Shown here: piece after piece, positions 33,018 through 41,575 of the stretch | How positions within the stretch are numbered: the first letter of the stretch is position 1 | How the letters are laid out: every line of letters starts with the position of its first letter | Assembly: GCA_900557275.1 (NCBI GenBank) | Contig: USRX01000006.1 | Location: 1-64,000, forward strand | From: an uncultured Roseburia sp. | GTDB taxonomy: Bacteria > Bacillota_A > Clostridia > Lachnospirales > Lachnospiraceae | Length of the DNA: 64,000 bases | Reading direction: 5' to 3' | Notes under the pieces: generated by a model | What the model was told of the DNA's origin: nothing | What the model saw: only the letters and a program-made list of their open reading frames with translations | Databases searched by the model: none | Position numbers and translations under genes: made by a program

Positions 33018-34286
33018 ATGGCTAGATCAACAAAAAGCAGCAAAAAAAGTGATGCAAATGAATTATTAGAAGCTTTAACCATTTTGGAAAAAGAAAAAAA
33101 TATCAGCAAAGATACGTTATTGGAAGCAATTGAGAATTCACTTCTTACAGCATGCAAACAGCATTTTGGAAAAGCAGATAATATCAAAGTCATTATTGAT
33201 CCGGAAACCTGTGAATTTCATGTATATGCAGAGAAAACAGTAGTGGAACAGGTTGAAGATCCGGTACTGGAGGTTAGTCTTGCAGAAGCAAGAATCATTG
33301 ATTCCAGCATGATGGTCGGCGATGTGATGAAATTTGAAGTAAAATCCAAAGAATTTGGACGTATTGCCACTCAGAATGCAAAAAATGTTATCTTACAGAA
33401 AATTCGTGAGGAAGAACGAAAAGCAATCTTTGATCAGTATAATGGAAGAGCAAGAGATGTTGTGACCGGTATCGTACAGCGTTATATTGGAAAAAATGTC
33501 AGCATTGATCTGGGTAAAGCAGATGCCATCCTGAATGAGAACGAGATGATCAAAGGAGAGACTTTCGAGCCGACAGAACGTATAAAGGTATATATTCTTG
33601 AAGTAAAATCTACTTCCAAAGGACCGAAGATCCTTGTATCAAGAACCCATCCGGAGCTGGTTAAACGTCTGTTTGAGGAAGAAGTTGCAGAAGTTCGTGA
33701 AGGAATCGTGGAGATCAAGTGCATCGCCCGTGAAGCAGGAAGCAGAACAAAGATGGCTGTATGGTCTAATGACCCGGACGTTGATCCGGTAGGCGCCTGT
33801 GTCGGTATGAATGGTGCACGTGTAAATGCGATCGTCGATGAACTGAATGGCGAGAAGATTGATATTATTAATTGGAATGAGAATCCGGCAATGCTTATTG
33901 AGAATGCACTGAGCCCGGCAAAAGTTATTTCTGTTATCGCAGATGCAGAGGAGAAATCCGCAAAGGTAGTTGTCCCGGATTATCAGTTGTCTCTTGCAAT
34001 CGGTAAAGAAGGACAGAATGCCCGTCTGGCAGCCCGTCTGACCGGATTTAAGATTGACATCAAGAGTGAGACACAGGCAAGAGAAGCCGGCGACTTCATG
34101 GATTATGAGACTGAGTATGAGGATTATGAAGAAGACGCATACGAAGATGACTATGAAGATGCAGACTCCGACAATGAAAATGCAGAAGATGTGACAGAAG
34201 AAGCGTATTCTGAGGAAGAAGCAGAGGATATTCCGATGGAAGAAGATTTTGCTTCAGATATGGAAGAGGAAGAAGACAATGAATAA
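33018..34286 (+). CDS. nusA: Transcription termination/antitermination factor NusA
   Basis: This 422-residue protein binds RNA polymerase and nascent RNA, modulating pausing and termination. It has an N-terminal polymerase-binding domain (about 15-130), an S1 domain (about 135-205; [18 protein letters not shown]), then KH domains with [28 protein letters not shown], and [18 protein letters not shown]. The last 65 residues are strongly acidic (Glu/Asp/Tyr-rich), a tail seen in many Lachnospiraceae NusA. The ribosome binding site AGGAGGA is unusually distant (about 13 nt). The stop overlaps the rnpM start by 8 nt. Confidence 0.96.
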   Translation: MARSTKSSKKSDANELLEALTILEKEKNISKDTLLEAIENSLLTACKQHFGKADNIKVIIDPETCEFHVYAEKTVVEQVEDPVLEVSLAEARIIDSSMMVGDVMKFEVKSKEFGRIATQNAKNVILQKIREEERKAIFDQYNGRARDVVTGIVQRYIGKNVSIDLGKADAILNENEMIKGETFEPTERIKVYILEVKSTSKGPKILVSRTHPELVKRLFEEEVAEVREGIVEIKCIAREAGSRTKMAVWSNDPDVDPVGACVGMNGARVNAIVDELNGEKIDIINWNENPAMLIENALSPAKVISVIADAEEKSAKVVVPDYQLSLAIGKEGQNARLAARLTGFKIDIKSETQAREAGDFMDYETEYEDYEEDAYEDDYEDADSDNENAEDVTEEAYSEEEAEDIPMEEDFASDMEEEEDNE

Positions 34287-34551
34287 AAAGATTCCGGTTC
34301 GGTTATGTGTAGGCTGTGGAGAGATGAAACCGAAAAAAGATCTGATGCGCGTGATCCGCACACCGGATGACCAGATTCTTCTGGATGTATCGGGAAGACA
34401 GAACGGCCGGGGCGCATATATCTGCCGATCTGCAGAATGCCTTAAAAATGCATGTGATCGAAAAGGACTGGAACGTTCGTTGAAAACCGGAATTTCAAAG
34501 GAAATAAAAGAGAATCTTTTAAAGGAGATGGAAGCGCTTGTTGAAAAATAG
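34279..34551 (+). CDS. rnpM: YlxR-family RNase P modulator RnpM
   Basis: This 90-residue protein of the YlxR/DUF448 family has the hallmark RLCVGCGEMKPKKDLMRVIRT and GRGAYICRSAECLKNA segments with paired Cys. Family members in Bacillus bind RNase P RNA and dampen its activity. The ATG at 34279 overlaps the nusA stop by 8 nt; an upstream in-frame ATG at 34249 lies deep in nusA and is rejected. The gene sits in the conserved nusA-ylxR-ylxQ-infB order. Confidence 0.93.
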   Translation: MNKKIPVRLCVGCGEMKPKKDLMRVIRTPDDQILLDVSGRQNGRGAYICRSAECLKNACDRKGLERSLKTGISKEIKENLLKEMEALVEK

Positions 34552-34858
34552 ATTATTTTCAAATATCAGCCTTGCACAGAAGGCAGGAAAAGTTGCAAGC
34601 GGAGAGTATGCCACGGAGATGGCAGTAAAGAGTGGAAAAGCGTATATGGTCATTGTTGCAGAAGATGCATCTGACAATACGAAAAAGAAAATGATGAATA
34701 TGACACAGTATTACGAAGTGCCTATCCATATGATCGGTACAAAGGAAGAACTGGGGCATTATATCGGAAAAGAATATCGTTCCATGCTCGCGGTGCTGGA
34801 TGCCGGATTTGCATCATCCTTTGAAAAACAGATTCAGAAGATTATGACAACTAAATAA
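34538..34858 (+). CDS. ylxQ: YlxQ, L7Ae/L30e-family RNA-binding protein
   Basis: This 106-residue protein of the L7Ae family binds kink-turn RNA in related proteins. [15 protein letters not shown] and [16 protein letters not shown] match the family core. The start is TTG at 34538 (a second TTG follows at once), 9 nt after AAAGGAG inside rnpM, which it overlaps by 14 nt, so translation is coupled. It lies 11 nt before infB. Confidence 0.92.
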   Translation: MLKNRLFSNISLAQKAGKVASGEYATEMAVKSGKAYMVIVAEDASDNTKKKMMNMTQYYEVPIHMIGTKEELGHYIGKEYRSMLAVLDAGFASSFEKQIQKIMTTK

Positions 34859-34869
34859 GGAGGAACAAG

Positions 34870-37635
34870 ATGGCAAAAATGAAAGTACACGAGCTTGCAA
34901 AGGAATTAAATGTTCAGTCAAAAGATGTGGTTGAATATTTGAAAAACAATAATGTAGAGGTAGCTTCCCATATGAGCGTTTTAGATGAGAAAGCAGCATC
35001 TATGGTTAAGAATAAATTTGGAAAAAAAGAGAATACTGTAAAGAAAGACGATGGCGAAAAAACGGCTGAGAGACCGAAGAAAAAAGCCAGCATTTCTGCA
35101 GTTTACAATCCGCAGAACAGCAAAATGGGAAATCGTAGAGGCGGACAGAAAGGACAGAGCGGAAACCGCTCTGACAGACAGGATCGTTCTTCTAACAGAA
35201 CACAGAACGACCGTCCGGCACGTCCGAACCGCCCGATCAAACCGAGACCGGATCGCCTGCGCCCGTCACAGGCAATTCATTCTGAGGAAGCAGATGAGCA
35301 GCGTCCGGTAAGAAATCAGGGAGAGCGTTCTGACAGACAGGATCGTTCCTTCAACAGAAACCAGGGGGATCGTCCTTACAACAGAAATCAGAATGACCGT
35401 TCCAGAAATCAGGGAGAGCGTTCTGACAGACAAGATCGTTCCTTTAACAAAAATCAAGGAGACCGTCCGGTAAGAAATCGCCAGGAGAATGGAGATGGAA
35501 GATATGCGCGGAATGAAAGAACGGATCGCAATGGTCAGAAAAATGTATCGGGCACTCGGAATGTTTACAGTGATCGTCAAGGTAATCGAAACGGCCGTCA
35601 AGACGGTGCAAGTAGTGCAAGAGAACCGAAGAGAAGATTAGATCAGGAAATCTCCCGCATGAACCGCGATATGGCAAAACCGGCAATGGATGATTTCCGT
35701 GGAAAAGATTCCAGAGATGCAGGAAGAAATAAAAACAGCGGCAAAGGCGGAAACAAAAAACAGGATTATGATAAACTGGGCGGAAAGAAACAGGAACGTT
35801 ACGTAAACCTGGAGAAGAAGACTGGCCATAAGAAGAGAAATGCGCAGCCACAGACACCGGCAGAGAAGAAAAAAGAGGAAGAAGTAAAGAATATTACACT
35901 TCCGGAGATTATGACCGTAAGAGAGCTGGCTGACAAGATGAAAATTCAGGCTTCTGCGATCGTGAAAAAACTGTTTATGCAGGGCGAGATGGTAACTGTA
36001 AATCAGGAGATCGACTTTGCGAAAGCAGAAGAGATCGCGCTGGAGTTCAACTGTATTGCAGAGCTGGAAGAAAAAGTAGATGTGATCGAAGAACTTCTGA
36101 AAGAGGAAGAAGAAGATGAATCTACAATGGTATCCCGTGCACCGGTCGTATGTGTAATGGGTCATGTAGATCATGGTAAAACCTCTCTTCTTGATGCAAT
36201 CCGAAGCACCCGTGTAACTGATAAAGAGGCTGGTGGTATCACACAGCATATTGGTGCTTCTGTTGTAAAAATCAATGGACAGAAGATTACATTCCTGGAT
36301 ACTCCGGGTCATGAGGCATTTACTTCCATGCGTATGCGTGGTGCAAACTCCACAGATATTGCGATTCTGGTAGTTGCTGCGGATGATGGTGTAATGCCGC
36401 AGACCGTAGAAGCGATCAACCATGCAAAAGCCGCAGGAATTGAGATCATTGTTGCTGTAAACAAGATCGATAAACCGGGTGCAAACATTGATAAAGTAAA
36501 ACAGGGTCTTGCTGAATATGAGCTGATTCCGGAAGACTGGGGCGGAAGCACTATTTTTGTACCGGTATCTGCAAAGACACACGAAGGTATTGATCAGCTT
36601 CTGGAAATGGTACTTCTTACCGCAGAGATTCTTGAACTGAAAGCAAATCCGAACCGTAATGCAAGAGGTCTTGTCATCGAGGCTCAGCTTGATAAAGGCC
36701 GCGGTGCAGTTGCAACCGTTCTCGTACAGAAAGGTACCTTAAAGATTGGTCAGCCGGTAGCAGCAGGAAGCAGCTATGGCAAGATCCGTGCCATGATCGA
36801 TGATCAGGGTCGTCGGATTAAAGTTGCAGGTCCGTCTACACCGGTAGAGATCCTTGGTCTGAACAGCGTTCCAAATGCCGGAGAGGTATTTGTTGCATGT
36901 GACTCTGAGAAAGAGGCAAGAAGCTTTGCTGATACTTTTGTATCACAGAACAAAGAGAAACTTCTCGAAGAGACACGACACAGAATGTCACTGGATGATC
37001 TTTTCTCACAGATTCAGGCCGGCAATCTGAAAGAGCTGAACTTGATCGTAAAAGCAGATGTACAGGGTTCTGTAGAGGCTGTAAAACAGAGTCTTGAGAA
37101 ACTTTCCAATGAGGAAGTCGTTGTAAAAGTAATCCATGGCGGCGTAGGTGCTGTAAACGAATCCGATATCATCCTTGCATCTGCATCCAATGCGATCATC
37201 ATCGCATTTAACGTAAAAACAGACCCGGTTGCAAAATCTACTGCAGAGCAGGAAGGTGTGGATATCCGTCAGTACTCCGTTATCTACAATGCTATTGAGG
37301 ATGTGGAAGCAGCTATGAAAGGTATGCTTGATCCGATCTTTGAGGAGAAGGTTCTCGGTCATGCAGAGATCCGTCAGCTTTTCAAAGCTTCCGGCGTAGG
37401 TACAATTGCAGGTTCTTATGTCCTTGATGGTGTATTTGAACGCGGATGTAAGGTGCGTATTTCCAGAGAGGGAGAGCAGATTTTCGAAGGAAATCTTGCA
37501 TCTCTGAAACGTTTTAAAGATGATGTAAAAGAAGTCAAAGCCGGTTTTGAGTGTGGTCTTGTCTTTGAAGGGTTCAACGATTTCCAGGAACTGGATGTTG
37601 TAGAAGCTTATAAGATGGTAGAAGTACCTCGATAG
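34870..37635 (+). CDS. infB: Translation initiation factor IF-2
   Basis: This 921-residue GTPase brings fMet-tRNA to the 30S subunit. An IF2 N-terminal helix domain (residues 1-52; [19 protein letters not shown]) is followed by a basic, low-complexity stretch (about 80-330) with in-frame repeats of [17 protein letters not shown] type. A second IF2N segment lies near 345-395. The GTP-binding core has GHVDHGKTS (about 431), DTPGHEAF and NKIDKP, and C-terminal beta barrels bind initiator tRNA. AAGGAGG precedes the ATG. rbfA follows after 10 nt. Confidence 0.97.
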   Translation: MAKMKVHELAKELNVQSKDVVEYLKNNNVEVASHMSVLDEKAASMVKNKFGKKENTVKKDDGEKTAERPKKKASISAVYNPQNSKMGNRRGGQKGQSGNRSDRQDRSSNRTQNDRPARPNRPIKPRPDRLRPSQAIHSEEADEQRPVRNQGERSDRQDRSFNRNQGDRPYNRNQNDRSRNQGERSDRQDRSFNKNQGDRPVRNRQENGDGRYARNERTDRNGQKNVSGTRNVYSDRQGNRNGRQDGASSAREPKRRLDQEISRMNRDMAKPAMDDFRGKDSRDAGRNKNSGKGGNKKQDYDKLGGKKQERYVNLEKKTGHKKRNAQPQTPAEKKKEEEVKNITLPEIMTVRELADKMKIQASAIVKKLFMQGEMVTVNQEIDFAKAEEIALEFNCIAELEEKVDVIEELLKEEEEDESTMVSRAPVVCVMGHVDHGKTSLLDAIRSTRVTDKEAGGITQHIGASVVKINGQKITFLDTPGHEAFTSMRMRGANSTDIAILVVAADDGVMPQTVEAINHAKAAGIEIIVAVNKIDKPGANIDKVKQGLAEYELIPEDWGGSTIFVPVSAKTHEGIDQLLEMVLLTAEILELKANPNRNARGLVIEAQLDKGRGAVATVLVQKGTLKIGQPVAAGSSYGKIRAMIDDQGRRIKVAGPSTPVEILGLNSVPNAGEVFVACDSEKEARSFADTFVSQNKEKLLEETRHRMSLDDLFSQIQAGNLKELNLIVKADVQGSVEAVKQSLEKLSNEEVVVKVIHGGVGAVNESDIILASASNAIIIAFNVKTDPVAKSTAEQEGVDIRQYSVIYNAIEDVEAAMKGMLDPIFEEKVLGHAEIRQLFKASGVGTIAGSYVLDGVFERGCKVRISREGEQIFEGNLASLKRFKDDVKEVKAGFECGLVFEGFNDFQELDVVEAYKMVEVPR

Positions 37636-37645
37636 GAGTTTTGCT

Positions 37646-38035
37646 ATGAGAAAAAACAGTATAAAAAATACAAGGATCAACGAAGAAGTGATGCGGGAAC
37701 TGGCAAAGATCATCCGTGAGGAGATTAAAGATCCGCGGATTCATCCAATGACCAGCATTGCTTCCGTAGAAGTTGCTCCGGATTTGAAGACCTGTAAAGC
37801 ATTTATCAGCGTGCTGGGAGATGAGAGCGCGCAGAAAGATACTCTTGCAGGGCTGAAAAGCGCAGCAGGTTATGTGAGACGGTGTTTGGCAAAAAGCCTG
37901 AATCTCAGAAATACGCCGGAGATCCGTTTCATTCTTGATCAGTCCATTGAGTACGGTATTGAAATGTCCAAGAAGATTGACGCACTGTCTTACAGCGAAC
38001 AGTCAGAAGAGACGTCTGAAACAACGGAAGATTAG
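37646..38035 (+). CDS. rbfA: Ribosome-binding factor A
   Basis: This 129-residue KH-fold protein matures 16S rRNA in the 30S subunit. NEEVMRELAKIIREEIKDPR near residue 12, VEVAPDLKTCKAFISVLG and LRNTPEIRFILDQSIEYG are diagnostic. The tail is acidic. AGGAG lies before the ATG in the infB stop region. It is the usual partner downstream of infB. Confidence 0.96.
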   Translation: MRKNSIKNTRINEEVMRELAKIIREEIKDPRIHPMTSIASVEVAPDLKTCKAFISVLGDESAQKDTLAGLKSAAGYVRRCLAKSLNLRNTPEIRFILDQSIEYGIEMSKKIDALSYSEQSEETSETTED

Positions 38036-38065
38036 GACACAGGAAGCAAGGAACAGGCAGACAAT

Positions 38066-39022
38066 ATGAAACGTTTAGAACAGATTGTTGCAGGCGCCCA
38101 CAGCGTGGCACTGTCCGGTCATGTACGGCCGGACGGTGACTGTGTGGGCTCCTGCCTTGCAGTATATAACTACATCAGAGAAAATTTTCCGGAGATTTCC
38201 GTCACGGTATATCTGCAGGAAATTCCAAATATCTTCAAATTTCTGAAACATGCAGACCAGATCGTACATGACTGTTCACGGGAACGCAAATATGATCTTT
38301 TTATTGCGCTGGATTGCGGAGATCTGGGACGTCTTGGGGATGCAGCAGAGTATTTTCGGACGGCAGAAAGAACCTTTTGCGTGGATCATCACAAAAGCAA
38401 TGCTTCTTTTGCAGATGAAAATACTATTCATCCGGAGGCAAGCTCTACCAGTGAACTGGTATATGAATTGATGGATCCGGATAAAATTTCAAAAGAGGTA
38501 GCAGAGTGCATCTACCTTGGAATCGTACATGATACCGGTGTGTTCCAGTATTCCTGTACGTCCTCAAAAACAATGAGCATTGCCGGCGCATTGATGGACC
38601 GTGGGATTGATTACTCTGCGATCATTAATGACACATTTTTTGCGAAGACTTTTGAACAGAACCGGATTCTGGGACATGCGCTTTTAAAAGCACGCCGGTA
38701 TATGAAAGACCGGTGTATCTACACCTGTATCACAAAAGAAGAGATGGAGCAGTTCCATGTGCTCCCAAAACATCTGGAAGGTATCGTTAGCCAGCTGCAC
38801 GCTACAAAAGATGTAGAAGTGGCAGTATTTCTCTATCAGAGTGATACAGAAGATTTCAAAGTCAGCATGCGTTCCGGAAATTTGGTAGATGTATCGGAGA
38901 TCGCTGTAAAATACGGCGGCGGCGGTCATGCAAAAGCAGCCGGTGTCACAATGAAAGGAACGGAAGAAGAGATCAGGGATCTGATCCTTGCAGATATTGC
39001 ATCCGTTCTGGAAAACGTATAA
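38066..39022 (+). CDS. nrnA: DHH-family oligoribonuclease/pAp phosphatase NrnA
   Basis: This 318-residue protein of the DHH/DHHA1 superfamily degrades 2-5 nt RNA ends and dephosphorylates pAp. The metal sites are SGHVRPDGDCVGSCLA, IALDCGDLGRLG, FCVDHHKSNASFAD and the DHHA1 motif GGGGHAKAAGVTMKG. The length is typical. It sits between rbfA and truB, the conserved Firmicute order. Confidence 0.94.
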   Translation: MKRLEQIVAGAHSVALSGHVRPDGDCVGSCLAVYNYIRENFPEISVTVYLQEIPNIFKFLKHADQIVHDCSRERKYDLFIALDCGDLGRLGDAAEYFRTAERTFCVDHHKSNASFADENTIHPEASSTSELVYELMDPDKISKEVAECIYLGIVHDTGVFQYSCTSSKTMSIAGALMDRGIDYSAIINDTFFAKTFEQNRILGHALLKARRYMKDRCIYTCITKEEMEQFHVLPKHLEGIVSQLHATKDVEVAVFLYQSDTEDFKVSMRSGNLVDVSEIAVKYGGGGHAKAAGVTMKGTEEEIRDLILADIASVLENV

Positions 39023-39030
39023 AGGAATAT

Positions 39031-39942
39031 GTGGATCATTTTATGAAAAACGGAATTATCATTATTGACAAAGAACAGGGGTTTACTTCTTTTGACGTGG
39101 TAGCAAAGCTTCGTGGAATCTGCGGGCAGAAAAAGATCGGTCATACGGGAACACTGGACCCGGATGCAACAGGAGTGCTCCCGGTGTGCCTTGGAAATGC
39201 GACAAAGGTCTGTGATATGCTCACGGACAGTGACAAGACGTATCAGGCGGTGTTGCTTCTTGGAAAGGAAACAGATACGCAGGATATGACCGGAACGGTT
39301 CTTGCAGAAAAACCGGTTACAGCAGATGAACAGATGGTATCGGAAGTGATCCGAAGTTTTTGCGGTAAACAGATGCAGATTCCGCCCATGTATTCGGCGT
39401 TGAAAGTCAATGGACAGAAGCTTTGTGATCTGGCTAGGGCAGGAAAGACGGTAGAGCGAAAGGCACGTCAGATAACGGTATATGACATTGTGATCTGCGA
39501 AATGGATCTGCCACGGGTAACGATAGAAGTGCATTGTTCCAAAGGCACGTATATCCGTACACTCTGCCATGATATCGGGCAGAAGCTGGGGTGTGGCGGC
39601 TGCATGGAATCTCTGCGGCGAACCCGTGCGGCTGGATTTACTATAGAACAGGCATTGACGCTTTCACAGGTACAGCAGGCAAAAGAAGAAGGCAGGCTGG
39701 AAGATCTGATCCGTTCGGTGGACACCGTTTTTTCAGAGTATCCGGCACTGATGGTCAAAGCAACCGCGCAGCAGAAGCTGTTGAATGGCAATGCATTGTG
39801 TGCAGATGATTTCGTTTTTGTACAGGAAGAGGCTTTTGTACAGCCGGTAAGGATCTATGACAGTAACAGCCGCTTTACTGCCGTCTATGGATTTCAGAAA
39901 GAAAAAGGTTGTTTTAAACCGGTAAAAATGTTTCTGTCATAA
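39031..39942 (+). CDS. truB: tRNA pseudouridine(55) synthase TruB
   Basis: This 303-residue enzyme makes pseudouridine 55 in the T arm of tRNAs. IIIIDKEQGFTSFDVVAKL starts the catalytic fold, and the catalytic Asp is in GHTGTLDPDATGVLPV. PPMYSALKVNGQKLCDLAR and EVHCSKGTYIRTLCHDIG are further motifs, and a PUA-like C-terminal part follows. The start is probably GTG at 39031 (AAAGGA 5 nt upstream). ATG at 39043 gives a four-residue shorter protein but is 16 nt from that site. Confidence 0.95.
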   Translation: MDHFMKNGIIIIDKEQGFTSFDVVAKLRGICGQKKIGHTGTLDPDATGVLPVCLGNATKVCDMLTDSDKTYQAVLLLGKETDTQDMTGTVLAEKPVTADEQMVSEVIRSFCGKQMQIPPMYSALKVNGQKLCDLARAGKTVERKARQITVYDIVICEMDLPRVTIEVHCSKGTYIRTLCHDIGQKLGCGGCMESLRRTRAAGFTIEQALTLSQVQQAKEEGRLEDLIRSVDTVFSEYPALMVKATAQQKLLNGNALCADDFVFVQEEAFVQPVRIYDSNSRFTAVYGFQKEKGCFKPVKMFLS

Positions 39943-39968
39943 AATAAATTACAGTTCAGGAAAAGATT

Positions 39969-40889
39969 ATGCAATATATAAAGGGTACATTGGATTTTCA
40001 TATTACGGAGCCGGCAGTCGTCACGCTTGGAAAGTTTGACGGTCTGCATCTTGGACATAAATATCTGCTCCAGGAGCTGGAAAAAGGAAAAAAGAACGGC
40101 CTTAAGACCGTGATCTTTACTTTTGATATCCCGCCGAAATCCATACACCAGAATACCTATAAAGTATTATCAACAAATAAAGAAAAAGAACAGATTTTTG
40201 AAAATGCAGGCATTGATTATGTCATTGAGTGTCCATTTACTGATGCGTTCAAACATCTGGATCCGCGGTCATTTCTTCTGATGCTGAGAGAAAAAATCTG
40301 TGTGAAACAGATCGTAGCCGGAAAAGATTTCCGGTTTGGATGCAACCGCAGCGGAAGCTATGTGGATCTGATCCGATATGAGCAGGAACTGGGTTATCAT
40401 GCCGTGATCGTAGATAAAATCCAGTATGAAGGGGAAGATATCAGCAGTACCCGAATCCGTGACCTGATCCATCGGGGAGATTTGAAGACAGCAAATTATC
40501 TTCTTGGGTACGATTATTTTCTTACCGCTCCGGTATTACATGGCAATGAGATCGGGCGTACGCTTGGTTTCCCGACGGTAAATCAGCTGCCGGATTCGGA
40601 GAAACTGTTACCGCCCAATGGTGTGTACGCATCCCGGATCCGCATAGGAGACCAGCTTTACGCCGGTATCAGCAATATCGGCTGTAAACCGACGATCGAA
40701 GGTACATATCCGGTGGGTGTGGAAACGAATATTTTTGATTTCCATGAAAATATTTATGATAAAGAAATCCAGGTTTCTTTTCTGGAGTTCATCCGTCCGG
40801 AACAGAAATTTGCATCTCTGGATGCATTGCGGGAGCAGATCGACCGGGATCGGGAAAACGTACGGAAATTTTTCAGAAGCAGAGATTAA
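39969..40889 (+). CDS. ribF: Bifunctional riboflavin kinase/FAD synthetase
   Basis: This 306-residue enzyme makes FMN and then FAD from riboflavin and ATP. The N-terminal nucleotidyltransferase half has VVTLGKFDGLHLGHKYLL, GKDFRFGCNRSG and the SSTRIRDLI motif. The C-terminal kinase half has GRTLGFPTVNQLP, PPNGVYASRI and the ETNIFDFHENIYDKEIQVSF segment. Its product serves the flavoproteins encoded elsewhere here (Rnf, the GltD-like partner). AGGAAAAG precedes the ATG. Confidence 0.95.
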   Translation: MQYIKGTLDFHITEPAVVTLGKFDGLHLGHKYLLQELEKGKKNGLKTVIFTFDIPPKSIHQNTYKVLSTNKEKEQIFENAGIDYVIECPFTDAFKHLDPRSFLLMLREKICVKQIVAGKDFRFGCNRSGSYVDLIRYEQELGYHAVIVDKIQYEGEDISSTRIRDLIHRGDLKTANYLLGYDYFLTAPVLHGNEIGRTLGFPTVNQLPDSEKLLPPNGVYASRIRIGDQLYAGISNIGCKPTIEGTYPVGVETNIFDFHENIYDKEIQVSFLEFIRPEQKFASLDALREQIDRDRENVRKFFRSRD

Positions 40890-40990
40890 TGTAATGGGTT
40901 TGTTAAGCCCTCAGAGCAAATGAAACGGCGTATAGTAGTTATCTTGAAATCTTCCAATGATAGAAAAACGCTATCTTCAGAAAAAATATG

Positions 40991-41126
40991 TTTACAAGCA
41001 AATAAAACTATGATAAACTGATACAGTGTGAGTAAAGAGCCCATACTCAGTAACTGGATTCTCCAACCTGTTACTTAGTACCTCACAATGAAAACGGGCG
41101 ATTATAGAAAACAGGAGGAAATTGTA
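40991..41126 (+). promoter_or_regulatory. Promoter and structured leader of rpsO
   Basis: TTTACA (40991-40996) and TAAACT (41014-41019), spacer 17 nt, form a likely promoter. The leader then has nested stems: GTGAG (41028-41032) with CTCAC (41082-41086), and AGTAAC (41049-41054) with GTTACT (41070-41075). S15 represses its own mRNA in many bacteria through leader structures. That this leader binds S15 is inferred from position only. Confidence 0.5.
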
Positions 41127-41393
41127 ATGATTTCAAAAGAAAAAAAAGCAGCAATTATGGCAGAGTATGGCAGAACACCGAACGATACCGGTTCACCGGA
41201 AGTTCAGATCGCAGTTCTGACAGCAAGAATCAGAGAGCTTACTGATCATCTGAAAGAGCATCCGAAGGATCATCACTCCAGAAGAGGTATGTTAAAGATG
41301 ATCGGACAGAGACGTGGTCTGCTGGATTATCTGAAGAGAAAAGATCTGGAAGGATATCGTGCTCTGATTGCAAAATTAGGTATCAGAAAATAA
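41127..41393 (+). CDS. rpsO: 30S ribosomal protein S15
   Basis: This 88-residue protein binds 16S rRNA at the central domain. The sequence [20 protein letters not shown], then [20 protein letters not shown] and [12 protein letters not shown], is diagnostic. The ATG at 41127 follows AGGAGG by 8 nt; the in-frame ATG at 41088 sits in the leader and would add 13 residues. It has its own promoter and terminator, and pnp lies immediately downstream as in many bacteria. Confidence 0.97.
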   Translation: MISKEKKAAIMAEYGRTPNDTGSPEVQIAVLTARIRELTDHLKEHPKDHHSRRGMLKMIGQRRGLLDYLKRKDLEGYRALIAKLGIRK

Positions 41394-41412
41394 TCCGACC
41401 GGATTATGCAGG

Positions 41413-41446
41413 ATAGAGCGGAAATTTGTTTCCGCTCTATTTTACC
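41413..41446 (+). terminator. Rho-independent terminator after rpsO
   Basis: A perfect 12-bp stem ATAGAGCGGAAA/TTTCCGCTCTAT with TTTG loop is followed by TTTTA. Confidence 0.9.
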
Positions 41447-41460
41447 TTAAAATGGTAACA

Positions 41461-41544
41461 TCAGCAGAAGAGCTATTGCCGAGACCACTGATATGTCTGT
41501 ATCATGTATGCGGCTGTATCAGTAGTTTCGGATTCTTCTGCTGA
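41461..41544 (+). promoter_or_regulatory. Long stem-loop in the pnp leader
   Basis: TCAGCAGAAGA (41461-41471) pairs perfectly with TCTTCTGCTGA (41534-41544). Inside it, CCGAGACCACTGAT (41479-41492) pairs with ATCAGTAGTTTCGG (41518-41531) with one mismatch and one G-U. The whole spans 84 nt and ends 31 nt before the pnp start. It resembles in concept the double-stranded pnp leader of enteric bacteria that is cut by RNase III for autoregulation; any such role here is inferred. Confidence 0.7.
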
Positions 41545-41575
41545 AAATAATATATTTTTAATAAGGAGAATACGC

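Noticed and set aside
35638..36582. 314-residue minus-strand ORF opposite infB
   Set aside because: Antisense to the IF-2 GTPase core, Cys/Tyr/Phe-rich shadow translation.
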